Counted from the stretch's first letter, positions 20,455 through 30,759 are shown. The stretch: 64,000 bases of DNA from JAYSSF01 sp043772005 (GCA_043772005.1 JAYVGP010000002.1:1-64000), one strand, 5' to 3'. Notes: generated by a model not told the origin, from the sequence alone. Program-made: numbers and translations.

Positions 20455-21321
20455 TTATGAGCCTAAATTAGTCTTCAAAAACTCAAGAGTTTTGCGCCAT
20501 GCATCGAGTGTTGCTTCCTTGGCAAATGCTTGACCAGTAGGATTAGCAAATGCATGATTAACGCCAGAGTAGATCGTGATATCATATCAAGATGCTCACT
20601 GACTACCAAGCACTTGTTCAAATGCATTGACTGATGCAGGTGGAATCCCATTATCAAGCTCTGCAAAGATACCAAGTAATGGACGGTTGATCGTAGCGAT
20701 TTGACCAGTTGACGTAGGAAGTCTACCATAATATACTATCGTCGCATCCAATGATTCAGACGCCGCACTTAATTCTAATGATTGTTTACCTCAAAGACAC
20801 CATCATAGTGACGCTACCTTAGTACTATTGAGTGACCTCAGATACTGCTCCGCTGCCAATAAGTTACGAGTAGATGCTTCTTGATCCAGTGACGAAGATA
20901 ATGTCTTAGCTTGATCCATATCGACTGCTACTTGTCCATTATATAGATCTACTGCAAGTACTTTATAGCCATTCATCGCTAGGACTTCTGCCATCTGTTT
21001 GATATTATCATTGAGTCACCGTCGTTCATGGATGATCACTACTCCTGGAGCATCTGGAGCATTAACTGGCTGTGCCAGATATCACTGTACTCAAGTTGTA
21101 TACTCTACAGAACCAGTAGTGATCTGCTGTGCGTTAGTTGGAGCAAGAAGTTCTACCGTACCTACCTTGGATCATGACTGTTCTTGAGCATCTTTGCTAG
21201 CCATATCCACCGCATGTTGATGCTCAAACTGACCATCCGTAAGATTTGTATCTGGTTGATGAGTACATCATGCTAGCATAGCTATCATCATCACTGCTCA
21301 TAGCATCATTGTTGTCTTCAT
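20455..21321 (-). CDS. Dienelactone hydrolase-family lipoprotein
   Basis: 288 residues. A lipoprotein signal (about 1-18) ends in MLAGC, whose lipobox glycine is UGA. The alpha/beta hydrolase shows VVIIHERRGL, the nucleophile motif GWCLGGKQS (Cys as in dienelactone hydrolases; both G of GG and the first G involve UGA), IYYGRLP-like strand, AELDNGIP with the acid, and the catalytic His in GVNHAFANPTG. It probably cleaves a small ester or lactone outside the membrane; the natural substrate is unknown. Confidence 0.88.
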
Positions 21322-21389
21322 GGGATTGAAATATATGATATAAAAAATATACCAAATACTATAATTATATCTTTATACATTTCAAGAGT

Positions 21390-21734
21390 CTATCTAATTC
21401 TCGTATCATTCCACCCCAGCAGATGTTGACGAAACCGTCATAGCGTGATCGTGAGATGTGATGCATGAGCGACCAGTTTCCCTCCACGAAAGATCAGTAC
21501 CTGAGGTGACTCATGACGTACTCAGATCAAGTCAGCTATCGCATACTTAAGATCTCCGGTTTGGTGCACATCCAGATGATATATGTCTTCAAGTTTGAGC
21601 TCATTGACGATCTGATAGACATTTTGACATGCCTTATCGCTAATATTGCAGGTGCTTGAATGTTTGTAAATGATAAAGTCTGACTGACTATCTAGTAGTG
21701 TTTGTACTTGATCAATGGTAGTGAGAAGTTTCAT
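21390..21734 (-). CDS. Bacilliredoxin YtxJ-like thioredoxin-fold protein
   Basis: 114 residues. FIIYKHSSTCNISDKA carries the single-thiol TCxIS site of the YtxJ/monothiol bacilliredoxin family. GVRHESPQVLIFRGGKLVAHASHLTIT matches its conserved C-terminal half (HESPQ, ASH). Likely reduces mixed disulfides of a low-molecular thiol or acts as a redox adaptor. A second internal Cys lies at AKACQ (DKACQ). ATG 21734 chosen over an upstream in-frame start. Confidence 0.85.
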
Positions 21735-21808
21735 AGTACCTAGATAATACACATCACATGATCTATTGCGAGAAAAAAATCGTTACATCCGAAGATACAA
21801 CGATTTTT

Positions 21809-21885
21809 TGGAGCGGAATACGCGACTCGAACGCGCAACCTTATCCATGGCAAGGATATGCTCTAGCCAATTGAGCTAATTCCGC
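21809..21885 (-). tRNA. tRNA-Gly (GCC), CCA encoded
   Basis: The acceptor stem GCGGAAT/ATTCCGC, D-arm, anticodon stem TATCC/GGATA with loop TTGCCAT (anticodon GCC) and T-arm with TTCGAGT are complete. Discriminator U73 fits tRNA-Gly, and CCA is encoded at 21809-21811. This tRNA reads GGC/GGU, not UGA; the UCA-anticodon glycine tRNA needed for the code is not in this window. Confidence 0.95.
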
Positions 21886-22030
21886 AAAGAATCATCTATT
21901 CCTAACTTGGCTGACATCCATGTAGTACTACTATCTCACGATAGAGTATCACATATATATCCAAAGTATCAGAATTTTCAAGTGGAATTTAATTAAAACA
22001 AAAAGACACACTTTCGTGTATCTTAATTAC

Positions 22031-22756
22031 TTATTTTCACTTCATACTAGCAAATTCATCTAAGACGGCAGACCATAGTTGACTATATATATCTATAAGG
22101 ATCGATAATTCTTCTTTAGACTCAGGATATATTTTTAAATATAAATCAGTCATATCATCATTCTTTTCGCCATGTGATCACTCAATCGCTTGATGAAACG
22201 TAAGAAATCTCCTATCTCATTCATATTCACTAAAAATATCATACATTTTATCAAAAAGTGGTTTTGCTATATTTTCAAAGACTTCCATCCAGGCGATATG
22301 GTGTATTAAGTGATACTGATTCTGATAAATATAATCAATCCATTTATTAGTAGCCTCATAGTTTAACGGATTGTATGTCTTTTGAATTTCTTTAGTATTA
22401 ATTCACATTGTTTGATACATATGTTCAAGTAGTTCTGTATGAGCCATTTTTGATGGACTTTCTCAGACAATAGACTCTCATCAAGTTTCTTCACGAATAA
22501 TACTTGCAAAAGTTTCAAATAGCTCTTGAGCACATCACTCAACTCCCTCTTTTAAGTCTCCTTTAAGTCTTGCTTTTAGTGCTTTTGATTGCTCTCAAGC
22601 ACATAAAGTAAAAGCCTGTAGTAACTGAGTCATCATTAAAGTCTGTCGATAGTGCCATATCGACGCAAATTCTTGAGAGTTTATTATAGTCTCTTTTTCA
22701 AAAAATTTATGGTTAACAAATTTTTGTCTTAAAGAGTCTCAATTTTCAATAGACAT
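22031..22756 (-). CDS. All-helical protein, possible heme-oxygenase-like di-iron fold
   Basis: 241 residues, strongly helical, no membrane segment. His and acidic residues occur in helix-compatible pairs: WHYRQTLM, AHTELLEHMY, LIHHIAWMEVFEN and FHQAIEGSHGEKNDD (an ExxH spacing). This resembles TenA/HDO-type iron-containing redox enzymes, but the match is by pattern only. Its own start lacks a Shine-Dalgarno site. It stands alone between tRNA-Gly and the SinR-like gene. Confidence 0.55.
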
Positions 22757-22874
22757 ATGAATATGTTGTATATATAAACAAAACTATGTAAACAATTTAA
22801 TAATAAATTTCAAGTGATTTTTAAAAAGATACACTTTCATGCATCTTTTAACTAACAACTGATTATAAATGATT

Positions 22875-23153
22875 TTATATATTATCAATTATTCGTTTTG
22901 ATACTTTCTCACCAAGCCCACTACAAGCTGTAGCATCTCCGGTAATATTAATCGTAACTAGCTTATCGTTTTTATCCAGTAACGGTTTTAATGCATCTTT
23001 TACTGATTCATGAGACAGTGAAGTCTTTACTAACCAAAATGATTCAAGAGGCTTGCACCAATCAGGAAATAATTCTATTCTATCAATTAATGCTTTATAA
23101 CTAGCAGAATTTTCAGGACCTCAAAGGTCATAAGATATTAGGATCGTATTCAT
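22875..23153 (-). CDS. SinR-like small ferredoxin-fold protein
   Basis: 92 residues. MNTILISYDLGGPENSASYKALIDRI, then WCKPLESFWLVKTSLS and KLVTINITGDATAC, match small proteins annotated as SinR-family, which share the Cas2/VapD-like ferredoxin fold. There is no CRISPR array or cas gene in the window, so a Cas2 role is unlikely. Function unknown; some relatives are toxin-like RNases. Confidence 0.7.
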
Positions 23154-23401
23154 TTTATAGAGATAATTAAATATTAAAAAGACCATAAAAAGTCTGTAAA
23201 AAATTTGCAAAACCTCGTGTCTTTATTATATTTCCAATCTGGCCTCGAAACCAATTTGAATTATATTCAAAACACTAAATCTCATAATTTTTTGGACGGC
23301 TATATATAGATATGGTCTTGCAAAAGTTGTGAGATTTTTTTCTATATCTAGCCATAAGTCGGTATTTTCAGTTTCATAAGTTATATTTTAGTATTTAAAG
23401 T
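23154..23401. other. Non-coding leader region with interleaved inverted repeats
   Basis: No gene is visible. Two inverted repeats interleave: arm A 23277-23287 pairs with A' 23327-23337 (one mismatch), and arm B 23298-23310 pairs with B' 23341-23353 (one mismatch). The order A-B-A'-B' is pseudoknot topology. A run of seven T residues follows A' on the plus strand. On the minus strand the element would be in the 5' region of the SinR-like gene. Confidence 0.5.
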
Positions 23402-23441
23402 AAAAAGATCCCTGAGAAATACATCTCACGAGATCTTTTTT
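23402..23441. terminator. Terminator downstream of nrdA
   Basis: AAAAAGATC...TGAGA and TCTCA...GATCTTTTTT pair with small internal mismatches around a 6-nt loop. On the minus strand it follows nrdA (stop at 23539) and ends in a T-run; the symmetric flanks allow action on both strands. Confidence 0.8.
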
Positions 23442-23538
23442 GAATAGTATGTCATCTGAAACTTTTTATTGTTTTTTGATTTGATAGTTCATCTCGATCT
23501 CGTGTAGAATAAGTAAGATTGATATATTATTTTATGAT

Positions 23539-26136
23539 TTACTGACAAGCTTCACACATCACAGCTTCAAATGGGTTGGTAGGACATCAGTCATACAGTT
23601 CTCCTTTTTTAAGCTTATCGACATATTCTTGTCATTTTTCTGCGATTAGTTTTGCTTCAATCTGTGTTTTAGTTAGTCATTGTACCATGACTTCTTCTCA
23701 AATCCCTCCGCCTTCGGCACCTCCCTTTGTCAAGGGAGAATCGGTAGTTGTAGCAGAACCAAATCCTCTACTCACTGGCGCTCCGAATCATCTTGCTGGA
23801 GCTTCTTGTGTTGCGGCTGCTTTATCATCAGTGACTTTTTGTGCTGCATCGGTATCCATCTGGATCGTAGATCAGAACCCTGCTCTAACTCCACGTTTGT
23901 TTACTGTTTGAGTGTATTTTTCACCTTGGATATCCTTCTCGATGAAGCAGTAGTAGGTACCCTTGAGTCACTGCTGCCATGCATACATATATACATCAAA
24001 CAGCTTATCTCTCCAGTTTGCAGCTCCGTAGATATTACGTGAGATACCTTGATCCACGTGCTTCTGCCATGCAGCACCTACGTCTACTTGAGCAAGTGGT
24101 GATGACTCATATACAGTCTTAAATACTGGTCTATCGATTACATCTTTGAGATCTTCGATATTCTGTACACTTCCGCCATGAGCGATGATCTGTCCTTTGA
24201 TATCTTCGTTCCACATACCAGCTTTTTTGAGTTGATTGACCAAGTGAGTATTGACTACGGTGAACTTACCAGAGATAATCTCACGGGTATAGACATTTGA
24301 GAAGTATGGCTCGATACAGCTTGATGCTCCTACGATGTTACTGGTAGTTGCTGTAGGCATCAGAGCCAAGAGCAATGAGTTACGACGAGCCTTGTAGCTA
24401 TAGTGACTAGGGTTCTCCTGATAATCTGCAAATGCACCTCTCTCCACAGCCAATCCTTCGGAAGTCTCGAGTGCAGTATCATACATCAGTTTGGATAAAT
24501 ATGTACTAATTCTGACACATTCTGGTGAGTCATACGAGATGTTGAGCTGGATCAGCAAGTCTCCAAATCATGATACTCCTAGCCCGAGTGGTCTGAGATC
24601 CATCGAGTTCTTCTTTGCTTCTTGTGATGGATAGTAGTTGATATCTACTACATTATCGAGTGCACGAGTCGCAAGCTTGATTGTTGCTATCAGGTCAGCC
24701 GTATCAATTAACCCAAGCTTCTCTTCGTATGACATCATTTTTGGATTATCACTATGCTTGATCTGGACAAATCTACCCAAGTTGATACTCGCTAATGTAC
24801 AAGTTGCAGTACTATCTCCGCGGTTTGGGATAAAAATCTCTGTACATAGATTTGATGAGTGGATCAGACCGTAGTTTGGTGATTGTGATACACGGTTAGC
24901 TGTATCTTTGAAGTTGATCCAGTAGTTACCAGTCTTGGCCATTTGGATCAAGATCTGTCTATAGAGTTCTTGTGCTTGGATTTTCTTGACAAGCTTGAGT
25001 TTACCTTCATCAGCAAGCTGAATATAACGGCGATAGTGTGCTTCCCACTCCTCTCCCCAGCTTTCAGTCAACTCCTTACACTCATTGGGATCAAGCATAT
25101 ACCACACATCGTCAGCCAGCACTCTCTTCATAAACTCATCTGGCACCCACACCGCAGTATTGATATTTCTCGCTCTGAGGTGTTCGTGACCATTGGTCTC
25201 TTTGAGGTCAAGGAAGTCGTGGAAGTTGTAGTGCCGTGGCTCCATATACATCGCAATATTAGCTCTACGCTTACCACCTTGCATGATACCACCTACCAGT
25301 GAATCGTAGATCTTGATAAATGGTATAGGACCTGATGATTGTCCATTAATACCCTTGATATGTGATCCTGTAGCTCTGAGCTTGGTCACTGACATACCGA
25401 TACCACCTGCATATTTTGCAAGCAGTGCACATTCTTTCGCCTTGTCCATAATATGCTCCATATTGTCCTCTACCACATTGATGAAACAACTACTCAGCTG
25501 TGGCACCTTGGTACCTGAGTGGAACAATGTTGGAGTGGCATGAGTATACTTGAGCTGTGCAAATTTGTTGTACAACTGTAGTGCAAAGGCTTCCTTATCT
25601 GACTCAATCAGTGACAATCCCATTGCGACTCTCATAAACAACCATTGTGGTTTTTCAATCAAATTTTGATCATAATCCCTGATAAGATATTTATTACGCA
25701 ATGTTGATAGACCAAAGTAGTTGAAGTTATTGTCGTAGTCAGTATTAATACTGAGCTCGAGTGTCCCAAGATCAAAATCCAACAATCTCGCATCCAAAAT
25801 ATCCAATTCGACACCACGACGGATATATTCACTAAACGATGAGACTTGCTTATCTACTATCTTATTAGTAATTTTGATGAGCTGTCTGGTGGCGATCACA
25901 TCATAGTCAGGATCTTCGGAGATTAATGACTCAATCGACTTAAGCAGCAGCTGATCAATCTCAGATGTTGTCACCTGATCAGGCAACTTAAGTTCAAAAT
26001 TCTTGATAATCTTAAACATCGCTACAAACGGATCACCAATCTGTGCTCATTCGAGAATATATTTGATAGCGTCGATGATCTTCTCAGTAGTAAATTGCTC
26101 CTGACGACCGTCACGGTGGATTACAAATTTGGACAT
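23539..26136 (-). CDS. nrdA: Ribonucleotide reductase class I, large subunit
   Basis: Reduces ribonucleotides to deoxyribonucleotides. 865 residues: N-terminal ATP-cone (FVIHRDGRQEQFTTEKIIDAI), barrel domain with QLSSCFIN, the PNRG-type loop NLCTEIFIP and the active site TATTSNIVGASSCIEPYFSNVYTRE. Radical-path tyrosines lie near TYYCFIEKDI. The C-terminus ends CPTNPFEAVMCEACQ, giving the redox-relay cysteines. Between core and tail is a Gly-rich linker of about 90 residues, part of it (DSPLTKGGAEGGG) encoded by a palindromic repeat at 23701-23740. Downstream of nrdB and a 98-aa ORF in one operon. Confidence 0.96.
23701..23740. repeat. Palindromic repeat translated inside nrdA
   Basis: CTCCCTT-TGTC-AAGGGAG (23721-23738) is a perfect hairpin, next to CCG-CCTT-CGG (23708-23717). 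The block is much more C/G-rich than its surroundings. It resembles short palindromic repeats scattered in many metagenome-derived genomes (from memory, not searched). It is in frame and adds about 13 residues to the NrdA linker. Confidence 0.65.
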
Positions 26137-26165
26137 ATGACAGATAAAAAAATATAAATTAAGTT

Positions 26166-26462
26166 TTATTTCTTTCGAAAAGGCTCAAAAGGATCACTGG
26201 AATACAAATTATCTAATTCTTCTTCAGTAAGAATGGCTGAGCGAAATGCGGGTGCTTGCGTAAAGGTTACACAATCTGAAAGTCATTGCTCATCATCTAT
26301 ATTACCACGTATCAAAAGCTCCTGTTCTTCAGAAGAAAGACTATGAAAATTAGTACATATATCTTCTATTGCAGTTTTAACAACAGGATTACTTCACCTA
26401 TCAGAAACAACAATGAGACTAAAGGAACCACTAGGTAACACTGGATAATCAATATGGTTCAT
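26166..26462 (-). CDS. Small acidic protein between nrdB and nrdA
   Basis: Not recognised. 98 residues with two UGA-Gly codons. An N-terminal beta-like region (SGSFSLIVVSDRGSNPVVKTAIEDI) is followed by LSSEEQELLIRGNIDDEQGLSD and an acidic C-terminal part (ILTEEELDNLYSSDPFEPF). Its place in the nrd operon, 33 bp after nrdB and 29 bp before nrdA, suggests a role with the reductase, but no known Nrd accessory protein (NrdI, NrdH) motif is visible. Confidence 0.65.
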
Positions 26463-26495
26463 CAATTTACTAAGTTAATGAATAAATAATACTAA

Positions 26496-27476
26496 CTAAA
26501 AATTTGTATATTGATTAGGAGTTACTTCAAAGAAGTTCTGAAGTGTCATCAAGTCTTGCTTTTGGAGGAATTTTAGGGGATTAGCCTGAATCAGATAATG
26601 TGGTGCAAATCCAAGTTCTTCGAGTCTACGATCAGTCACATACTTGATATACTGCTCCATCTCTGCATAACTGAGGTCATAAATTGTACCATTACCAAAC
26701 TGACTCTGTACAAACTCAAGCTCCAACTCAGTACAGTCCACAATAGTAGATCTGATGTGTGCCACAAACTCCGCATCTTGTCAGATTTCTGGGTTTTCCT
26801 CAAGAAGTGTGAGAATCATCTCAATACCAAGCTTCAAATGCATTGACTCGTCAATGAGCACAAGATCGATACCATTACATACGTTCTTCATCTTACCCGT
26901 CTCACGTACCGCAAGAAACAAGGCAAACGCTGAGTAGAAGAATATTCCTTCTTGGATAATGTTACTCATAAGGATTGCATGTAGGATTGCTTTCTTACCT
27001 TCGATCGTATCAGGATCCACTCATCCACCTCACACACTAATCTTGTCAGCCGCTCTTGCTACCCACTGTTGCTTTTTGTATAAAAGTGGATTAGTAGTTG
27101 TGAGTCCATAGACAGTATCTCTATCCATATTAAACGTATTAAGAATCATCTCAAAGAAGTCAGAATGAATATCTTCCATAAACATCTGTACTGTCATCGC
27201 CATCTTGGCTCTTGGATTCATAATATAAGGGAAAAAAGACTCTCCTATAATATTTTGTACTAATAATTCTGATGTAATAAAATATCCCACAAGATTAGTG
27301 AAAAGTGATCTTTCTTTATCAGTCATATTACCCCAGTCGACTGCATCTTGATGTACATTGAGTTCCTCTGGGAACCAAATAGCCCTCTTTTGATCCACAT
27401 ATAGTTTATGAAACACACCAGTACTACCATCCAATTTGATCCCATCTGTAACCTTTTTCTTACCTACGATAGCCAT
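26496..27476 (-). CDS. nrdB: Ribonucleotide reductase small subunit, class Ic-like
   Basis: Houses the metal cofactor that starts the radical in NrdA. 326 residues. The metal-ligand pattern is present: TSELLVQN (first ligand Glu instead of the usual Asp), MEDIHSDFFEM (E..H), then IIQEGIFFYSAF and IDESMHLKLG (E..H). At the usual radical tyrosine, seven residues after the Glu of ExxH, there is Phe. Glu plus Phe at these two sites is the hallmark of class Ic (Chlamydia-type) Mn/Fe R2. The C-terminus ends in a peptide with Phe as in R2 tails. First gene of the operon, under NrdR-type boxes. Confidence 0.94.
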
Positions 27477-27504
27477 AATATAACAACTTATAGAATAAAA
27501 TGAA

Positions 27505-27520
27505 ACACAATATATAGTAT
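27505..27520 (-). promoter_or_regulatory. NrdR box 1
   Basis: ACACAATATATAGTAT matches the NrdR consensus acaCwAtATaTwGtgt at 15 of 16 positions. It sits 29 bp upstream of the nrdB start. Confidence 0.75.
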
Positions 27521-27535
27521 TAACTTAACAAATCG

Positions 27536-27551
27536 ACACAACATCATGTGT
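27536..27551 (-). promoter_or_regulatory. NrdR box 2
   Basis: ACACAACATCATGTGT is a weaker match (about 13 of 16) with intact outer arms. It begins 31 bp from box 1, the near-integral helical spacing typical of paired NrdR sites. Confidence 0.65.
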
Positions 27552-27683
27552 TGATATACTGATACCATATAAAGATGAATCGATTGAAATCAAGAGAAAC
27601 GTCACCAAAAAAAATCCTTATCAGATAAGCATCAACTAGACCCTATCTCACATTACTCAAATCAAATTTTTTGAGCAAAATTA

Positions 27684-27712
27684 ACTATATTATTAATATA
27701 ATATTGTGTCAA
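27684..27712 (-). promoter_or_regulatory. Promoter candidate for the nrd operon
   Basis: On the minus strand TTGACA (27712-27707), 17 bp and TATAGT (27689-27684) form a near-consensus promoter. The transcript would have a leader of about 200 nt that includes both NrdR boxes, so repression would act as a downstream block unless a second, closer promoter exists. The remaining 27477-27809 intergenic DNA shows no gene. Confidence 0.5.
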
Positions 27713-27809
27713 TTGTAGATCTACTTTGAACACAAAAAATTGCATCAAATCTTATATAATATTACCCAAAACTTGCATCGATCATGCAAGAGTAATATAA
27801 TAAAAAATA

Positions 27810-28649
27810 ATGGAAGTAACGAAAAATCAAACTATCACCACCACAGCATCTGCTCAGGAGAATCAAATTCAAGAGCAATTTTACGATAACATCTCATCTG
27901 GTGGTGTACGACCCACTATTGTTGCCATTATTATTATATCAATCTGACTGATTCTCGAGATGGGGACATTTTTGGGGTTTCTCATACCAGCAGACTTACT
28001 ACTATATACATCATGACTCATCTTATGAGCCAATCATAGATGGTGGTCAGCCATCTTCATGTTCAGTTTTGCAGTTATCGCTACAGTTATCGGTGATCTA
28101 CTATGATATTATTGGTCCAGCAAAGTAGGTAGCGCATTCTACACCAGACCTGACACACGATATTTCAAGAAGAAGCACCTCTATAGCGCCCAAGCGGCAA
28201 TGGAAAAATACGGTGACAAAGTATTCTATATTGGTAAATTTCTCCATATTAGATCATTCCTCCCAATGTTGGCCGGTATCGGCCGTATGAATATTGTCAG
28301 ATTCTGACTTAACTCCGTCTTATCTACACTGATTCGAGCTGGTGCTACCTTCATACCTAGTTTCATCATCGGAGTATTGTTCCCCAGTATTATGGGCACA
28401 TGGTGGATGCTAGTCATCGGGTTTATGATATTCATCGGAACAGAAGCCGTTGCACGAGTATTCGTATTCAACAAGGAACTCAAGCATGTCGCTCAGCGCC
28501 TACGCAACTCTCACGATCAATTTGCCGCTATCAAGGACAACATCATCCAGATCAAAGAGAACATCAGCGAGGTAACTGAGTATGTGATAAAGGGAGACAA
28601 TAATAATAAAGAATGAACAGTGAATAATAAAGAACAAAATACAAAATAG
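27810..28649 (+). CDS. DedA-family membrane protein
   Basis: 279 residues. A polar N-terminal tail of about 35 residues precedes a VTT/DedA core: ILEMGTFLGFLIPADLLL (the family's E...GxxxP motif), VIATVIGDLLGYYWSSKVG, YGDKVFYIGKFLHIRSFLPMLAGIGRM and FIPSFIIGVLFP, with about five hydrophobic helices. A long charged C-terminal coiled coil (about residues 225-279) is unusual. DedA proteins are transporters tied to envelope homeostasis and lipid-carrier recycling. Divergent from nrdB. Confidence 0.85.
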
Positions 28650-28715
28650 ACTTTTCTTACTTTCAATCAAGAACATCATCATTATAAAACTAATCTTACA
28701 AACTTTAGAACTCTA

Positions 28716-29204
28716 ATGATAACTATCTACACCGACTGATCTTGTATCGGCAATCCATGATATGGCTGACGAGCTGCAGTCATCCTCGATGAGCAGTGAC
28801 ATCAAATAAAACTCCTATCAGATGCTTACGTCAATGTCACCAATAATCAGATGGAACTCATGTGAGCTATCTCAGCTCTCCAGTGGTGCAATCAACAATG
28901 AATTACATCAGCCAAACTTATCACCGATAGTCAATACGTAAAGAACGGTATTGAGTCCCGAATCACCAACCGAAAGCGTAACGGTCGACGCACCGCAGCA
29001 CGCAAACCTGTAGCCAATCAATGACTATGGATGGAGCTTGATAAACAAGCATCATCAACATCTGTTCAACGATGATGGACTAAATGACACGCGAACAACA
29101 AGCGAAACAATCTTGTTGATGTCACCGCATTTGCTGAATCAGAGAAGAAACAAAACCAACTACTTCCGTACTCGGATATAGCAGCTGGAGGATTATTTGG
29201 ATAG
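28716..29204 (+). CDS. rnhA: Ribonuclease HI
   Basis: Degrades RNA in RNA-DNA hybrids. 162 residues. The catalytic acids are visible: Asp in IYTDGSCIGNPGYGG, Glu in NNQMELMGAISAL, Asp in LITDSQYVKNGI and Asp in NNLVDVTAFAES. A WTKGHANN basic loop is conserved. Eleven or so glycines are UGA, including those in TDGSCIGNPG-GYGG. The C-terminal tail (about 20 residues) is non-conserved. It lies 66 bp after the DedA gene and converges with the 211-aa gene. Confidence 0.93.
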
Positions 29205-29206
29205 AT

Positions 29207-29842
29207 TTATGGCTTGAAGGCTGCAATAGGACAAGCGCAGTCATCTGGAACATCCAGCGAAAACTTCGGAGATCATGGAGAAAATCTGATACGAACAGGT
29301 CTACCACCCACCAGATAAGGAGTAAAAAAAGCAATAGTTCTACCACGAGCCCAAGTAGTATATTCACCATCAACTTTTTTAACATATCAAGATTTAGATA
29401 ATTTTAAATCAGTCGTAAATCTTTCAAAAATTGGGAGTATATCATATTGACGAAGATCATCAAATCACCCTCAATCAGCTCATTTTTTCTTCTTATAAAC
29501 CCGAGATTCTAATTCCCACAATATGTTATATTTCCTAGAATATTCATCGCCATACATTGATGTTAATTTACTCTTCAACTGAATAGTAACTCCAGCTAAA
29601 TCACCACACTCCTTCATCTTAATCTCACATTCATCATAAAGAGGCTGAACCTTTTCTGGATAACAAAAAATCGCATCTTTATATTTATTTAAGCCGACTC
29701 ATCTTTCTCTTGTAAGTTCATATTTTTTATAGCCCCTATCTGGGTTTTCTGATCATAGAACTTGACTAAGCTCTCAATAAATTCATCAAAATTGCTGAGA
29801 AAAGTCAGCACTGAACTGTGGTTTTGAGGTATTATTATTCAT
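29207..29842 (-). CDS. Protein of unknown function
   Basis: 211 residues, not recognised. Soluble-looking, rich in Lys, Tyr and Arg, with about a dozen UGA-Gly codons. Notable segments are NPDRGYKKYELTRERGVGLNKYKDAIFCYPEKVQPLYDE-like N-terminal half and ARGRTIAFFTPYLVGGRPVR near the C-terminus. No signal peptide or transmembrane helix. It is separated from rnhA (convergent) by 2 bp and follows the RNHCP gene by 66 bp. Confidence 0.65.
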
Positions 29843-29908
29843 ATGTGTTCATACAGAAAAATACTACCACCATTATAGTGATAATACTTATATTTCGCAA
29901 CTGTGAAT

Positions 29909-30292
29909 CTACTTCCTAATAGTCCTCCCCTTCCATTTCTTGGTCTTTACTGGCTCATCAGCCATCTGTTCTACATACTTACGCTCCAAGATGATCTTAT
30001 ACTCAGTGATCTTCTCATCGAGGATCATCATGTCATCATCGGGGAGAGTTTTGTTACGATGAATTTTACCACATGTGATACATTGAAAGCTGACTTTAGT
30101 CATACCATTAGCGATCTCATACATAGTTGGATACATCACTCATGTACAGCTTGTCGATCTATCTCCAGGGATGTCTCCATCGACGTGTTGTGATACCCAG
30201 CAATATGGACAATGATTACGACAAGTCCCCTGCGCCTTGCTCACATGCTGCTTACAGTGTAAGCATACGAATGATTCATTAATAATTTTCAT
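29909..30292 (-). CDS. RNHCP-domain protein
   Basis: 127 residues. FVCLHCKQHVSKAQGTCRNHCPYC contains the family's name-giving RNHCP motif with two CxxC zinc-ribbon-like pairs. A second CxxC pair follows near residue 78 (FQCITCGKIHRNKTLPDDD), then a charged helical C-terminus. Function of the family is unknown; zinc binding is likely. It overlaps the upstream membrane-protein gene by 14 bp, showing tight coupling. Confidence 0.85.
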
Positions 30293-30743
30293 GATGACCC
30301 TTACGACGCTTACGATATAAAGTCTTGAGTCTATACGCCCAATCACAACAACGATCAAATAATACATCATAAAAATACCCCTCTACTAATGCAACAATAA
30401 TCATCAACAAAACATATGTAGAAATCTGAGACCAATCCATACCGTCAAAATAATAATAGATAATTCCCAACCATGGCCCATTAGCAACCAGAAAATACCC
30501 CATCTTAGTCCAACAACTTGAAGGTTGATAGTGGGATTTGAGACTTACAAATAGCAACGCACTACCTACAATACTGATCATCTGTAATCATAGCACCACC
30601 ACGTAATCATGTACGTCCACATTCAAGATCATCACCTGAACAATAAATCACAAAATCGCAACATAGCAGATATAGAACATATATTCTTCCCAAAACTCAC
30701 GCGACTGGAGTAAACTACGGATATGTCAGAGTAAAGATTTCAT
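30279..30743 (-). CDS. Four-helix integral membrane protein
   Basis: 154 residues, not recognised. Hydrophobic helices lie at about residues 22-42, 48-70, 82-100 and 108-128. The short N-terminus is basic-amphipathic and the C-terminus is strongly basic (RLKTLYRKRRKGHH), so the tail is probably cytosolic. Its end overlaps the RNHCP gene start. One UGA-Gly per helix region supports the reading frame. Confidence 0.7.
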
Positions 30744-30759
30744 AAGATAGCAATAAAGA

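Noticed and set aside
22875..23153. Cas2
   Set aside because: The fold group is similar but there is no cas1, no array, and the sequence fits SinR-like proteins better.
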